Source of the DNA: CAWGXG01 sp963826505
GTDB taxonomy: Bacteria > Chloroflexota > Anaerolineae > Aggregatilineales > Aggregatilineaceae
Length of the DNA: 64,000 nucleotides
Reading direction: 5' to 3'
Assembly: GCA_963826505.1 (NCBI GenBank)
Contig: CAWGXG010000002.1
Location: forward strand, 1 to 64,000
Of the stretch, positions 26,318 through 35,133 are shown one piece after another (positions within the stretch are counted from its first letter, which is position 1; each line of letters begins with the position of its first letter). The notes beneath the pieces are model-generated. The model saw only the letters and a program-made list of their open reading frames with translations. It ran no database searches and was not told where the DNA came from. Made by a program: the position numbers and the translations under genes.

Positions 26318-27667
26318 ATGCCTGATGCACCTATCCAAACGCCCGAAGACGCACTCACGTTGGTGCGTGACCGGGACATCCGCACGATAGACCTTCAGTT
26401 CACCGACGTAGCAGGGTTGGTGAAGACCGTTACCATTGATGCAGACCGGCTGCCCGCCGCATTGAGCGACGGCGTGTGGTTTGACGGCTCGGCCGTTGAG
26501 GGCTTCGCGCGGGTGGCCGAGGCGGATATGTACCTGGTGCCAGATATCGCCACACTGGCCATGGTGCCCTGGGAAACACCACGCGACGACGTGGGCCGCA
26601 CGGCGCGCGTATTCTGCGACGTCTTCACGCCCAATGGCCAGCCCTTTGCCGGAGATCCGCGCGGCGCGCTGCGCCGGGCGCTGGCCGAAGCCGAGGCGTT
26701 GGGGATGCGCTACATGGTTGCGCCGGAGTTGGAATATTACGTCCTGCGCGAGCCGCCCAACGGGGATCAGCTCCAGCTTGACGATCAGGCCAGCTATTTT
26801 GACGCGTCCGACGGAGTCGCGCGCGTCATCCGCAAGCGGACGAGCGATGCCCTGCGCAGTATGGGGATCGTGGTCGAGACCAGCCATCACGAAGTCGGCG
26901 GCGGCCAGCACGAGCTGGATCTGGCGCCCACCGACGCGCTGCGCATGGCGGACGCTATCGTCACGGCGCGCATGGCGGTGCGCATCATCGCGCGGCAGGA
27001 GGGGCGTTACGCGACCTTCATGCCCAAGCCGATCAGCGATGCACCGGGCAACGGCATGCACATCCACCAATGGATGTGTGACGTTGTGTCCGGCGAGAAC
27101 CGGTTCACCGATCTGTCCCACGAGTATGGTCTGTCGGGCGAAGCGCGGCTGTTCCTGGCGGGCCAACTTGCCCACGCGCGGGCCATGACCGCCGTGCTGT
27201 CGCCGCTGGTGAATTCCTACAAGCGGCTGATGTCCGGCCTCGAAGCACCGATTTACGTGACGTGGGCGCAGCTCAACCGGGGCGCGCTGCTGCGCGTGCC
27301 GCGCCTGTCGGAGACGCACCGCCTGGGTACGCGCCTGGAACTGCGCTGCCCCGATCCGAGCTGCAATCCCTATCTGGCCTTTGCCGTTATGCTGCACGCC
27401 GGGCTGGCCGGGCTGCGCGAGAATCTGCCGCTGCCGCCCGCGACCGACGAAGAACTGTACCAGTTTTCAAACCGGCTGCGTCACCTGACGACGCTGCCCG
27501 CTTCATTAAGCGAAGCTCTGGACGAGATGGAAGCCAGCGATCTGGCGCGCGAAGCGCTGGGGCTGCACCTGTTCGAGCGTTTTTTGGAGGCCAAGCGGTT
27601 GGAATGGCGTGAATATCTACCCGTCGTCACGCCCTGGGAGATTGACCGCTACTTGAGCACCTATTAA
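26318..27667 (+). CDS. glnA: Glutamine synthetase, type I
   Basis: 449 residues, the length of the short GSI-alpha form. The beta-grasp N-domain (IDLQFTDVAGLVKTVTI, DGVWFDGSAVEGFARV) is followed by the catalytic domain. Metal and substrate residues sit in APELEYYVL, VGGGQHELDLAPTDALRMADA, FMPKPISDAPGNGMHIHQ, NSYKRL and LELRCPDPSCNPYLAFAVML. It joins ammonia to glutamate using ATP, the main nitrogen-assimilation step. The adenylylation-site region typical of GSI-beta is not evident. The gene is followed by a PucR-type regulator on the same strand, 135 bases on. Confidence 0.93.
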   Translation: MPDAPIQTPEDALTLVRDRDIRTIDLQFTDVAGLVKTVTIDADRLPAALSDGVWFDGSAVEGFARVAEADMYLVPDIATLAMVPWETPRDDVGRTARVFCDVFTPNGQPFAGDPRGALRRALAEAEALGMRYMVAPELEYYVLREPPNGDQLQLDDQASYFDASDGVARVIRKRTSDALRSMGIVVETSHHEVGGGQHELDLAPTDALRMADAIVTARMAVRIIARQEGRYATFMPKPISDAPGNGMHIHQWMCDVVSGENRFTDLSHEYGLSGEARLFLAGQLAHARAMTAVLSPLVNSYKRLMSGLEAPIYVTWAQLNRGALLRVPRLSETHRLGTRLELRCPDPSCNPYLAFAVMLHAGLAGLRENLPLPPATDEELYQFSNRLRHLTTLPASLSEALDEMEASDLAREALGLHLFERFLEAKRLEWREYLPVVTPWEIDRYLSTY

Positions 27668-27802
27668 TTTAAGATCGGGCGGTGACGTGGGCGCAGGCGC
27701 AAGTGCCGCATTCCGAGCGGGGGCAGGTCAGAACGTCCTGTTGCCGCCGTCTTGCAGATGGTGGGCCGCGCGTGAAGCGGCAGAAAGCCGACGAGGACAC
27801 CC

Positions 27803-29416
27803 GTGCCAGGACAGTCTGCCTTCAACATTCACGATTTGCTGCGTTTGGCTCTGCCGATCGGGACCACCGTGGTGGCGGGGACGCGCAGCATGGAACGCCA
27901 TGTGACCTGGGTCCAGGTATTAAACACGCGCCCGCCCGCCTTTCCCGATCTGCAGGGCGGCGAGCTGGCGCTGCTCTCGCTGGACGCGATGCGCTTGTTG
28001 AGCGACAAGCTCACGTTGGTGGGCCTGGTACGCGATCTTGCGGCGATGAACGTCACCGCGATTGGCGTTTTGGGCGAAATCGGACAGCCCGCCGAAGATG
28101 TCGCGGAAGAATTGGGCGTGGTGCTGCTGCGGCTGCCCGATACGGCCCAGTTACGCCAGGTGGAACGGCAGGCGGCCCAGGTCCTGATGGGGACGCAGGT
28201 TTCCGCCGACGAGCGCGCCCGCGAGATCCGCGAGCAGTTGTTGCAGCTTTCGACCGAGAATCGCGGGCTGGAAGCGCTGGTCGGTGTGCTGGCGGCGCTG
28301 GTCAACAAGACGGTGGTTGTGCAGGACAAGCGGCTGCGCCCATTGGCGGTGGCGGGTCCGATGCTCAACGACGATCGCTGGCCGGATATCGAAGACACAC
28401 TGTATGACGCCAATCCGCTGCCCGCGCTGTTCCGCGACCGCGTCGAAGTGGCCGCCGTCAGCCCGGACCCCGTGTCGATCCCGCTGCCGCGCTGGGGATT
28501 GCGGCGTCTGGTCGCGCCGATTGTGGCGGGCAAGATGGGGCGCGGCTTCGTCTCGTTGATCTTCCCCGACAGCGAAACCTACGACACGCTCGACGTGGCC
28601 ATTACGCGGCACGGCGCGGCAGTGTGCGCCCTGGAAATGGCGAAGGAAAAAGCCATCCGCGAGGCGCAGAAGCGCGTGCAGGGCAACGTGCTCGAGCAGT
28701 TCCTGGGCGGTATGATCAGCGAAAAAGAAGCGCTACTGCGCCTCACTCGTCTGGGATACCAGCCCGAACAGCGCTACACCACGCTCTATATCGGCGGTCT
28801 GCGCGACAACACGCCCTCCGCCCGCCAGATCGAAGCCCTGTGTAACGAGCAGTCCGGAGCGTTGGGCTATGGGGCGCTGGTCCAGCCGTATGGCTCCGAG
28901 GTGATCGTCTTCTGCGAGGGCGACGAGAGCACCGCGCGTGATCTGGCGTTGGCCGTACAGGGGCGCGTCCGCGAGCGTTACGCGGCGCAGATTGTGTGCG
29001 GACTCGGACAGAGCGCCGGAGATTTGCGGGCGTGGCGCGAGAGTTTCGACCAGGCGCGCGCCGCGCATCGTACCGCGCTCCAATGGCGGCTGGACATTCC
29101 GCTGGCGTTCCGCGAGATGGGCGTCTACCGGCTGCTCTCGCTGCTGGCCGGGTCGCCGGAATTAGGGCGCTTTTATCACGAGACGTTGGGCGCGCTCACC
29201 GAGGAAACGCCGCAAAATGGCGAATTCATCAGTACGCTGGAAGCCTTCTTCGAAGAACACGGCAACCTGACGCGCACCGCCAAGCGGCTGCACATTCACC
29301 GCAACACGCTGCTGTATCGCATGGATCGCATTCGGGAGATCAGCGGGCTGGACCTGGATAATCCCGAGATCCGGCTGGCGGTGCATCTGGCGCTGCGTAT
29401 CCGCCGCATTCTGTAG
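27803..29416 (+). CDS. PucR-family transcriptional regulator
   Basis: 537 residues, GTG start. Order of domains: N-terminal PucR domain (about 8-125, FNIHDLLRLALPIGTTVVAG), a GAF-like middle (about 140-280), a GGDEF-like CdaR fold (about 290-410) and a C-terminal helix-turn-helix of the HTH_30 type (EEHGNLTRTAKRLHIHRNTLLYRMDRI, about 480-535). Relatives control purine, gamma-aminobutyrate or sugar-acid catabolism in response to small metabolites. Placement directly after glnA suggests a nitrogen-related regulon. This is inference: no operator was identified. Confidence 0.88.
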   Translation: MPGQSAFNIHDLLRLALPIGTTVVAGTRSMERHVTWVQVLNTRPPAFPDLQGGELALLSLDAMRLLSDKLTLVGLVRDLAAMNVTAIGVLGEIGQPAEDVAEELGVVLLRLPDTAQLRQVERQAAQVLMGTQVSADERAREIREQLLQLSTENRGLEALVGVLAALVNKTVVVQDKRLRPLAVAGPMLNDDRWPDIEDTLYDANPLPALFRDRVEVAAVSPDPVSIPLPRWGLRRLVAPIVAGKMGRGFVSLIFPDSETYDTLDVAITRHGAAVCALEMAKEKAIREAQKRVQGNVLEQFLGGMISEKEALLRLTRLGYQPEQRYTTLYIGGLRDNTPSARQIEALCNEQSGALGYGALVQPYGSEVIVFCEGDESTARDLALAVQGRVRERYAAQIVCGLGQSAGDLRAWRESFDQARAAHRTALQWRLDIPLAFREMGVYRLLSLLAGSPELGRFYHETLGALTEETPQNGEFISTLEAFFEEHGNLTRTAKRLHIHRNTLLYRMDRIREISGLDLDNPEIRLAVHLALRIRRIL

Positions 29417-29417
29417 C

Positions 29418-29480
29418 GGGAAAAGCGGGCCACAGAGAGTCACAGCGGGGAAAAGCCGAGAAAAATACGTGTCTTCTCCA
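29418..29480. repeat. Dispersed repeat, family A (partial copy)
   Basis: Right after the pucR-like stop codon. A 21-base stretch starting at 29418 (core AAAAGCGGGCCACAGAGA) recurs exactly, in inverse orientation, at 44708-44728. The copy continues with GTCACAGCGGGG and TCTTCTCC. Confidence 0.65.
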
Positions 29481-29521
29481 CAATGAACCGCTTTTTCCCT
29501 GCAATTCCACGGGACTCCGGC

Positions 29522-29527
29522 TATACT
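29522..29527 (+). promoter_or_regulatory. -10 promoter candidate for the oxidoreductase gene
   Basis: TATACT 45 bases upstream of the ATG at 29572, with a poor -35 (CTGCAA at 17-base spacing). It resembles other -10-only elements in this window. Confidence 0.35.
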
Positions 29528-29571
29528 GGCTATAGGCCAGAATCTAATCTCCATTCTTTAGGACTTTGAAC

Positions 29572-30603
29572 ATGCAAACTGAAACATCACAACAACACGG
29601 CGATCCGATCCGTCTGGCGATCGTCGGCGCGGGTATTTTCGCCCGCGACGCGCATACGCCGGCATTGCTGGCGCTGCGCGACCGCTTTCAGGTGGTGGCC
29701 ATTCACAGCCGCCGCGCGGAGAGCGCCGCGGCGCTGGCCGAGAAATACCCGTACCCGGTCGACGTGGTGAGCGACCTCACGACACTGCTGGCGCGCGACG
29801 ATGTTGAAGCGGTCGATCTGACGCTGCCGATCCCGCTGCTGCCAGAGGGGGTCATGGCGGCGTTGGACGCCGGTAAGCACGTCATCAGTGAAAAGCCCGT
29901 CGCGCCGGACGTGGCGACGGCTCAGGCCCTGCTGAACCACAGCGCGCAGCATCCCCGGCAGGTGTGGATGGTGGCGGAGAACTACCGCTACGAGCCGGTC
30001 TTCACGCGCGCCGCGGAACTGGTGCAGTCCGGCGCTATCGGCACGCCACGTATGGTCACCTGGGTGTTGTACGGCCTTATGACACCAGATAACAAGTATT
30101 ACGCGACGGAGTGGCGTCGGACCGGTGAATTCCAAGGCGGGTTCCTGTTGGACGGTGGCGTGCACAACATCGCCGCGCTGCGTTTGATCCTAGGCGAGAT
30201 CGCGGCGGTCAGCGCGCTGAGCGCGTCCGTGCGTCCCGATCTGCCGCCCGCGGACACACTGAACGCCGCCCTGGCGTTTGCCAATGGCTGCACCGGGATG
30301 TACAGCATCACGCACGCTGCGGGAGCGCCGTGGAACACTATGCTCGACATCGTAGGTGACGGTGGAGCGCTGCGTATCGCACCCGGTCGGATCGAACTGA
30401 CCAGCGGCGGTGACACCCAAATGATCGATGTGCCATCGGCGCGCGGGATCGAGGGGGAATTCGCCGCTTTCGCTGCTGCGATCCGGGGCGGGGAAGCTCA
30501 CCGCAATACTCCACGGCAGGCCGCGCAGGATGTTGCCGTGATCGAGGCGATGCTGCGCTCGGCGGAAACGGGCCAACGCGTCGCGGTGGCCCGCCTCGTC
30601 TGA
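29572..30603 (+). CDS. Gfo/Idh/MocA-family oxidoreductase
   Basis: 343 residues from the ATG at 29572; a TTG two codons earlier is less likely. The N-terminal Rossmann fold has RLAIVGAGIFARDAHTPAL, the conserved EKPVA Lys motif follows in HVISEKPVAPD, and the C-terminal sheet domain carries the family His in LLDGGVHNIAALRLILGE. Members oxidise or reduce sugars, inositols or related polyols with NAD(P). The substrate cannot be predicted. The gene seems to be transcribed alone. It is convergent with the downstream histidine-kinase gene, with a family B repeat between them. Confidence 0.85.
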   Translation: MQTETSQQHGDPIRLAIVGAGIFARDAHTPALLALRDRFQVVAIHSRRAESAAALAEKYPYPVDVVSDLTTLLARDDVEAVDLTLPIPLLPEGVMAALDAGKHVISEKPVAPDVATAQALLNHSAQHPRQVWMVAENYRYEPVFTRAAELVQSGAIGTPRMVTWVLYGLMTPDNKYYATEWRRTGEFQGGFLLDGGVHNIAALRLILGEIAAVSALSASVRPDLPPADTLNAALAFANGCTGMYSITHAAGAPWNTMLDIVGDGGALRIAPGRIELTSGGDTQMIDVPSARGIEGEFAAFAAAIRGGEAHRNTPRQAAQDVAVIEAMLRSAETGQRVAVARLV

Positions 30604-30638
30604 CGCGGGACGATCCGCAAAACCCTCTGACAACCAAC

Positions 30639-30680
30639 GTCCCCTCTCCATAACATGGGGCGGGGATTTAGGGGTGGGGC
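30639..30680. repeat. Dispersed repeat, family B (CCCCTCTCC hairpin)
   Basis: CCCCTCTCCA, then ATGGGG, then the tail GGGGATTTAGGGGTGGGGC lies between two convergent genes. Similar copies occur at 37037, 50275, 52728 and 61440. Confidence 0.6.
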
Positions 30681-30698
30681 AATTGGGCTGAACCCGAA

Positions 30699-31862
30699 CT
30701 ACGGCCGGAACGGAATCTGCACGCCGATTTCGGTCCCGCCCTGGTCAGGATCGCTGCGGATCGAAAACTGGCCGCTGAGCTGGCGCGCGCGCTGTTCCAT
30801 GTTGCGCAGGCCGAAGCTTTCCGGATTGCGCAGCTTGGACGGGTCGAACCCAACCCCGTTATCTTCGATTGTCAGCACCAGCATATTTTCGCGCTCGCGC
30901 ACCTTGACCTTGACCTGCGTGGCGTGGGCGTGGCGGGCCACATTGGACAGCGCCTCCCGCACGATCTGGGTGAGCGAATGACGCTGGCGCTCGTTGAGCG
31001 TGCGCAGCTTGGGCGGCACGTCGATCACTACATCCACCCGCGCGAAGTCCTTAAAGTGGCGCGCCAAGTTGTCCAGCCGCTGTTTGAAGGTGGCTTGTTC
31101 CTCGCGGGCGCTGCGCAGGTTGCGGATATAGAGCCGGATGTCCTCGATGATCTGGTTCAGATCGTCGATCATGCTCTGGTACTGCGTTTCCTGTTCGGGC
31201 GTCATGGGGAACTGCCCGCGCAGGATTTCGAGCTTCATCCCAACCGCGTACACGGACTGGATTACGCCGTCATGCAGCTCCATGCCGATGCGGTCGCGTT
31301 CGCGGCTCATGGCGATGGCTTCGAGCTGTTCGGTCAGGCGCGCGTTTTCGATCGCGACGGCGGCATGATTCGCCAGCAGCACGATCAGGCGCTCGTCGTC
31401 GTCGCTGAAGGGCTCACCATCGATCGGATCGGTCAGGTAAAGATTGCCCAGACGTTCGTTGTGGCTGATAATTGGCACGCCCAGGAAACGCGTCATGACG
31501 GGGTGGTTGCCGCAAAATCCGGCGGAGCGCGGGTCTTTCGTCAGGTCTTCCAGCCGGATCGGCGTGTCGGATTCCAGTATCGCGCCGAGCAGGCCCAGCC
31601 CGCGCGGCTCGTGGTCGATACCGCGCGCTTCGCCGGTTTCGAGTCCGGACGTGATGAAGGCGCGCAGCGTACCGTCGTCGTTGGGTACGCCCAGCGCCGC
31701 ATAGCGCGCACTACCCAGCTCGCGGGCGATGTTGGTAATCGCTTGCAGGGTGCGTGGCAGGCTCAACTCGCTGGTGATGGTCGCGGCTGCGCGGCTCAGC
31801 GCATCTAACATCGAGGCGCTGGGATCTTTGTGTGATAGTGATGGGTGCGAAGATGCAGTCAT
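30699..31862 (-). CDS. NarL-type sensor histidine kinase with GAF domain
   Basis: 387 residues, no membrane helix, so a soluble sensor. A GAF domain (about 30-175) precedes HisKA_3, whose phosphorylated His is in ERDRIGMELHDGVIQSVY (about 207). The HATPase has EALSNVARHAHA, DNGVGFD and GLRNMEQRA. This class pairs with LuxR-type response regulators. The cognate is almost certainly the divergent gene at 32090-32764. The GAF ligand is unknown (redox, nitrate and small molecules occur in the family). Confidence 0.9.
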   Translation of the reverse strand: MTASSHPSLSHKDPSASMLDALSRAAATITSELSLPRTLQAITNIARELGSARYAALGVPNDDGTLRAFITSGLETGEARGIDHEPRGLGLLGAILESDTPIRLEDLTKDPRSAGFCGNHPVMTRFLGVPIISHNERLGNLYLTDPIDGEPFSDDDERLIVLLANHAAVAIENARLTEQLEAIAMSRERDRIGMELHDGVIQSVYAVGMKLEILRGQFPMTPEQETQYQSMIDDLNQIIEDIRLYIRNLRSAREEQATFKQRLDNLARHFKDFARVDVVIDVPPKLRTLNERQRHSLTQIVREALSNVARHAHATQVKVKVRERENMLVLTIEDNGVGFDPSKLRNPESFGLRNMEQRARQLSGQFSIRSDPDQGGTEIGVQIPFRP

Positions 31863-31979
31863 AGCAATTCACCGATTTAAACTGGTGATCCTCAAGCAGG
31901 ATCTCGGATTTCGCATATAATTAGGCTAAAAATAGATCTTTATAAGACGATTCACTGGTTTTTCAGGCTAGACACACGG

Positions 31980-31985
31980 TATAAT
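31980..31985 (+). promoter_or_regulatory. -10 element of the response-regulator promoter
   Basis: A perfect TATAAT in the 227-base AT-rich region between the divergent kinase and regulator genes. The -35 is weak (TGGTTT at 18-base spacing). The start would be near 31991. A leftward promoter must lie in the same region but is not clear. Confidence 0.5.
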
Positions 31986-32089
31986 CTCTCGGCGCACATA
32001 GTGCGGGGGGACAGCCAGCCAGGCCAGTGTCTCACATAATATAACTTTTTATGCTCATGTCTCAAGCCAATCTCATGTCGGAGAATCCT

Positions 32090-32764
32090 GTGACACAACT
32101 TCGCATTTTGATCGCCGACGATCACGCCGTCGTACGCGCCGGGCTTCGTGCGCTGCTCGAACAGCAGCCCGATTTCAGCGTCATCGCTGAAGCCGAAAGC
32201 GGTATCGAGGCCGTTCGTCAGGCGTCCACCCACCGGCCTGACATCATAATTATGGACATCCGCATGCCGGGCGGGCTGTCAGGCATTGAAGCCTGCGAGC
32301 AAATCACCGAACAACTCCCCACCACCAAGGTGATCATGCTCACCTCATATGCAGAGGATGAACTCGTCATGGATGCCGTCCGGGCGGGGGCGGTGGGCTA
32401 CGTCCTCAAGCGCGTCGGCAGCTCTGATCTGGTGGACGCGATTCGCACGGTGGGCCGGGGCGATGCCCTGATCGATCCCACCCTGACAAAGGCGCTGCTG
32501 GAAGAAGTCCGCCAGGCGGCCCAGGTCAAAGAAGCCTCGGCTTTTTCGGGCCTCACGCCGCAAGAAATGCGCATTCTCGCGCTGATGGTCGAGGGGCTGA
32601 CCAATCGCGAGATCGCCTCGCAGTTGTTCCTGGGCGAGGGCACCGTGCGCAATTATGTTGGTAATATTCTGAGCAAGCTCCAGGTATCCAACCGGGCCGA
32701 AGCGGCGGTCTTCGCGGTAAAAAACCACATCGAGCGCCATCTCCCCAAAGACGACGAGCATTAG
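32090..32764 (+). CDS. NarL/LuxR-family response regulator
   Basis: 224 residues if the GTG at 32090 is used. GGAG (32080-32083) sits six bases upstream and the product then begins TQLRILIADDH as in relatives; in-frame ATGs at 32051, 32057 and 32075 would add up to 13 residues. The receiver has LIADDHAVVRAG, the phosphorylation Asp in IIIMDIRMPGG, and the Lys in VLKRV. The C-terminal LuxR helix-turn-helix reads LTPQEMRILALMVEGLTNREIASQLFLGEGTVRNYV. It should act on DNA after phosphorylation by the divergently encoded kinase. Confidence 0.92.
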   Translation: MTQLRILIADDHAVVRAGLRALLEQQPDFSVIAEAESGIEAVRQASTHRPDIIIMDIRMPGGLSGIEACEQITEQLPTTKVIMLTSYAEDELVMDAVRAGAVGYVLKRVGSSDLVDAIRTVGRGDALIDPTLTKALLEEVRQAAQVKEASAFSGLTPQEMRILALMVEGLTNREIASQLFLGEGTVRNYVGNILSKLQVSNRAEAAVFAVKNHIERHLPKDDEH

Positions 32765-32767
32765 GCG

Positions 32768-33223
32768 TCAGTCGGAGGGCGTGGGCTGCCCGTTGTGCTG
32801 GTTTGCGAGCGCGTGCTGGCGCTTGGTCAGCGACCGTATAGCGGTCAGGACAATCCAGCCCAGCGCCGTTGCGCCAGCGGCCAACACGTACAACCGCGCT
32901 CCGGCGACAATTCCGATCATCGCGACCAACCACAACGAAGCGGCGGTTGTCAGCTCGTGGACTTCATCGCCGCGCCGGATAATCACTCCCGCGCCGAGAA
33001 ACCCGATCCCCGTAATGACATTGGCGGCCAGCCGCGCCGCCGAATTGGCATCGTATAACCCCGTTGCCATCGACATGACAAGCGCGGCTCCCATCCCTAC
33101 GAGCATATGCGTTCGAATGCCCGCCGGGCGGTGCCGCCATTCCCGATCCAGGCCAATCACACCGGCCAGGATCATCCCGACCGCGACCGGGATCAATGCT
33201 TCGAGCTGTGCCTGTGTGCTCAT
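32768..33223 (-). CDS. MgtC/SapB-family membrane protein
   Basis: 151 residues, about four membrane helices. The family signatures are IGLDREWRHRPAGIRTHMLVGMGAALVM and ITGIGFLGAGVIIRRGDEVHELTTAASLW. It lacks the C-terminal ACT-like domain of Salmonella MgtC, so it is the short form. MgtC proteins help cells cope with low magnesium and modulate ATP synthase in pathogens; for the short environmental forms the role is not established. The gene ends 3 bases from the response-regulator stop (convergent). A corA-type magnesium channel gene lies at 59 kb but is not linked. Confidence 0.88.
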   Translation of the reverse strand: MSTQAQLEALIPVAVGMILAGVIGLDREWRHRPAGIRTHMLVGMGAALVMSMATGLYDANSAARLAANVITGIGFLGAGVIIRRGDEVHELTTAASLWLVAMIGIVAGARLYVLAAGATALGWIVLTAIRSLTKRQHALANQHNGQPTPSD

Positions 33224-33385
33224 GCTTCTGCCCTGAATTTACCCAACTATAAACGCGGCCCTCGCTCCCCGACTAGTGCTGAACGTCATACCCTCCAAGG
33301 GCAATCAGCACACGGCACGGGAAAAAACATCAACGCCCGTTGTTGTACGGACGTTGAGAGGTGCACAAAAGCCAGTTGGGCAGGG

Positions 33386-34720
33386 TTAATCGTCGTAGTC
33401 TTGAGGGGCGGGTTCCAATTCTTCAGGGAAGCCAAACCCGTTGCCACGACGCACCTTGTCAAAGCCCATTGCCCGGCGCGGGAGGAGATCTTCACCCGTA
33501 TTGATCTGGTTGGTCAGGCTGCCGATCGACTGGCGCAGTGTTGCCAGGTCGACCATGCGATGACCCTGGTGCGCAGCCAGCATGCGGGCGTGCAGCGCCA
33601 CTTCACGCACGAACGCGCCTGTCTGGCCGACCAGCGCCGGAACCACTTCCGCGTGATCGGACTGGTACTGCGGCCCCATGTAGTGTTCCAGCATGTGCTG
33701 GGCCAGCACTTCGTCCTGAATGGGCGGGATGATCAGAATGCGGTCCATGCGGCCCGGGCGCTTGGCGATGCGCTCGTCGATCACTTCGGGGTAATTCGTC
33801 GTGGCCAACAACAGCGCGCCGCGCGGATTGTTGGGCGATTCAAGCCCATCCAGCACGTTCAGGATGCGTGCTTTATCATCTTTGCGCAGGTACACGTCGA
33901 TCTCTTCCACAATCAGCAGCACGGGGTAGCCCGCGTTCGCCACGACGTTGAGCGCGTGGTGAATCTTGTGGAAGGACGCGCCGTCGTCGTCCGCGCCGGA
34001 GACGTACACCACGACGCGTTTTTTCTTCAGCGCCAGCTTAGCCATCGCCGCACACAGCATGGTCTTACCCGTGCCGGGCGGTCCGACCAGCAGCAGTTTG
34101 CGGAACGGTGCCAGGTTCAATTCCTGGTAGATCGGCACGCCGTCTTTGAAGAACGCCTCCATATCCGAGCGGAGATCGTCTTTCAAGTGCGCGGGCAGGA
34201 TCACTTCGTCCCACTCGACGGTGGGCTTAAAAAAGGAGTTGGTCCCGCCGATGATATACACGTCCTGGCGGCGGCTGGGACGGCGCACGGCCTCGTTACA
34301 AAGCGATTCAAAATGGACCCAGGCGTCCATGTGTTCCGGCGGCACCAGCGCGATCGCGACGATGTTTGGATCGTCGTCGCGGAAGTAGGAGCTGACGAAC
34401 AGCACATCAAACGGGTCGCTGCCCTGGGTGAAATGAAATTCGAACGCGCCCACCGTTTCGCCCAATGTGGCGTGGCGACCGGGCACGACATATTCACTGA
34501 TTGAGATCACTTCCTGACATTCGACCTGCTCAAACCCTGTGTACGAGGCTTTGCCGCGCAGACGGCGGCGCGGTTTGATGCGCGACATGGCCAGTTGGTT
34601 GCCGCAGCTTTCCGACGCCCACAAGAGCTGGTACGAGCGTGCCCCGTGCCGGCGCTGCCATTCGGTCTGTGCCCAGGCGGCCAGACGTTCATATCGCATG
34701 GTCCAGGCGGTTGCGCTCAT
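33386..34720 (-). CDS. AAA+ ATPase with an unclassified N-terminal domain
   Basis: About 444 residues from the ATG at 34720, which has GAAGGA five bases upstream; an in-frame ATG at 34777 would add 19 residues. The first 190 residues are a mixed alpha/beta domain without known motifs. The AAA+ module follows with Walker A GPPGTGKTMLC, Walker B LLIVEEIDVYL, sensor-1 TTNYPEVID and arginine fingers in KRPGRMDRIL. The arrangement resembles BCS1/CDC48-type single-ring remodelling ATPases. No protease, membrane or DNA-binding part is visible, so the target is unknown. It appears to be a single-gene unit. Confidence 0.8.
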   Translation of the reverse strand: MSATAWTMRYERLAAWAQTEWQRRHGARSYQLLWASESCGNQLAMSRIKPRRRLRGKASYTGFEQVECQEVISISEYVVPGRHATLGETVGAFEFHFTQGSDPFDVLFVSSYFRDDDPNIVAIALVPPEHMDAWVHFESLCNEAVRRPSRRQDVYIIGGTNSFFKPTVEWDEVILPAHLKDDLRSDMEAFFKDGVPIYQELNLAPFRKLLLVGPPGTGKTMLCAAMAKLALKKKRVVVYVSGADDDGASFHKIHHALNVVANAGYPVLLIVEEIDVYLRKDDKARILNVLDGLESPNNPRGALLLATTNYPEVIDERIAKRPGRMDRILIIPPIQDEVLAQHMLEHYMGPQYQSDHAEVVPALVGQTGAFVREVALHARMLAAHQGHRMVDLATLRQSIGSLTNQINTGEDLLPRRAMGFDKVRRGNGFGFPEELEPAPQDYDD

Positions 34721-34777
34721 GTCATCCTTCAACATTCCGGGGAGCGGTGTCCTCGAAGCCAAAACCGATCGATGCAT

Positions 34778-35133
34778 GATGTATCCCCAATGGTCGTGTG
34801 ATGTCTCGATTGTAACACGTCGCTTGCTAAATAACAGTGTTACCTATAGGGGAGTGGGTGCTGTCTGGCTTGCCATGCGACGCGTGTTCCCCGGTGCGAG
34901 GGGCCAACACGCGGGCCCGCATGACGGTCAGCAAAACGAAATTCATAAGTAATCGATTGCAGATCGGTCGAATCGCGTCGTTCTTCCCGCGCCCCGAGGG
35001 GGGTGACCGTGGCCACCCGGCGCGCGCGTGCCATGCACATGGAGTAAATGGTCTGTGGTGATCGTTTGCGCGCTGGGCCGGGCGGGGGCACAATCGTCAG
35101 CGTAACGCGCTAACCGCGAGGAGGTGTGATCCT
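34778..35133. other. Intergenic region between divergent genes, with an inverted repeat
   Basis: 356 bases between the AAA+ and sirtuin genes. It contains GTAACAC (34812-34818) and GTGTTAC (34837-34843), a perfect 7-bp inverted repeat 18 bases apart in an AT-rich patch. It could be an operator or part of the AAA+ promoter. No tRNA or convincing ORF was seen. The sirtuin gene has an excellent ribosome site (GAGGAGGTG) at the right end. Confidence 0.4.

Noticed and set aside
34812..34843. Terminator for the AAA+ or sirtuin gene
   Set aside because: The 7-bp inverted repeat has an 18-base spacer and no T-run, and it lies upstream of both genes; an operator is more plausible.
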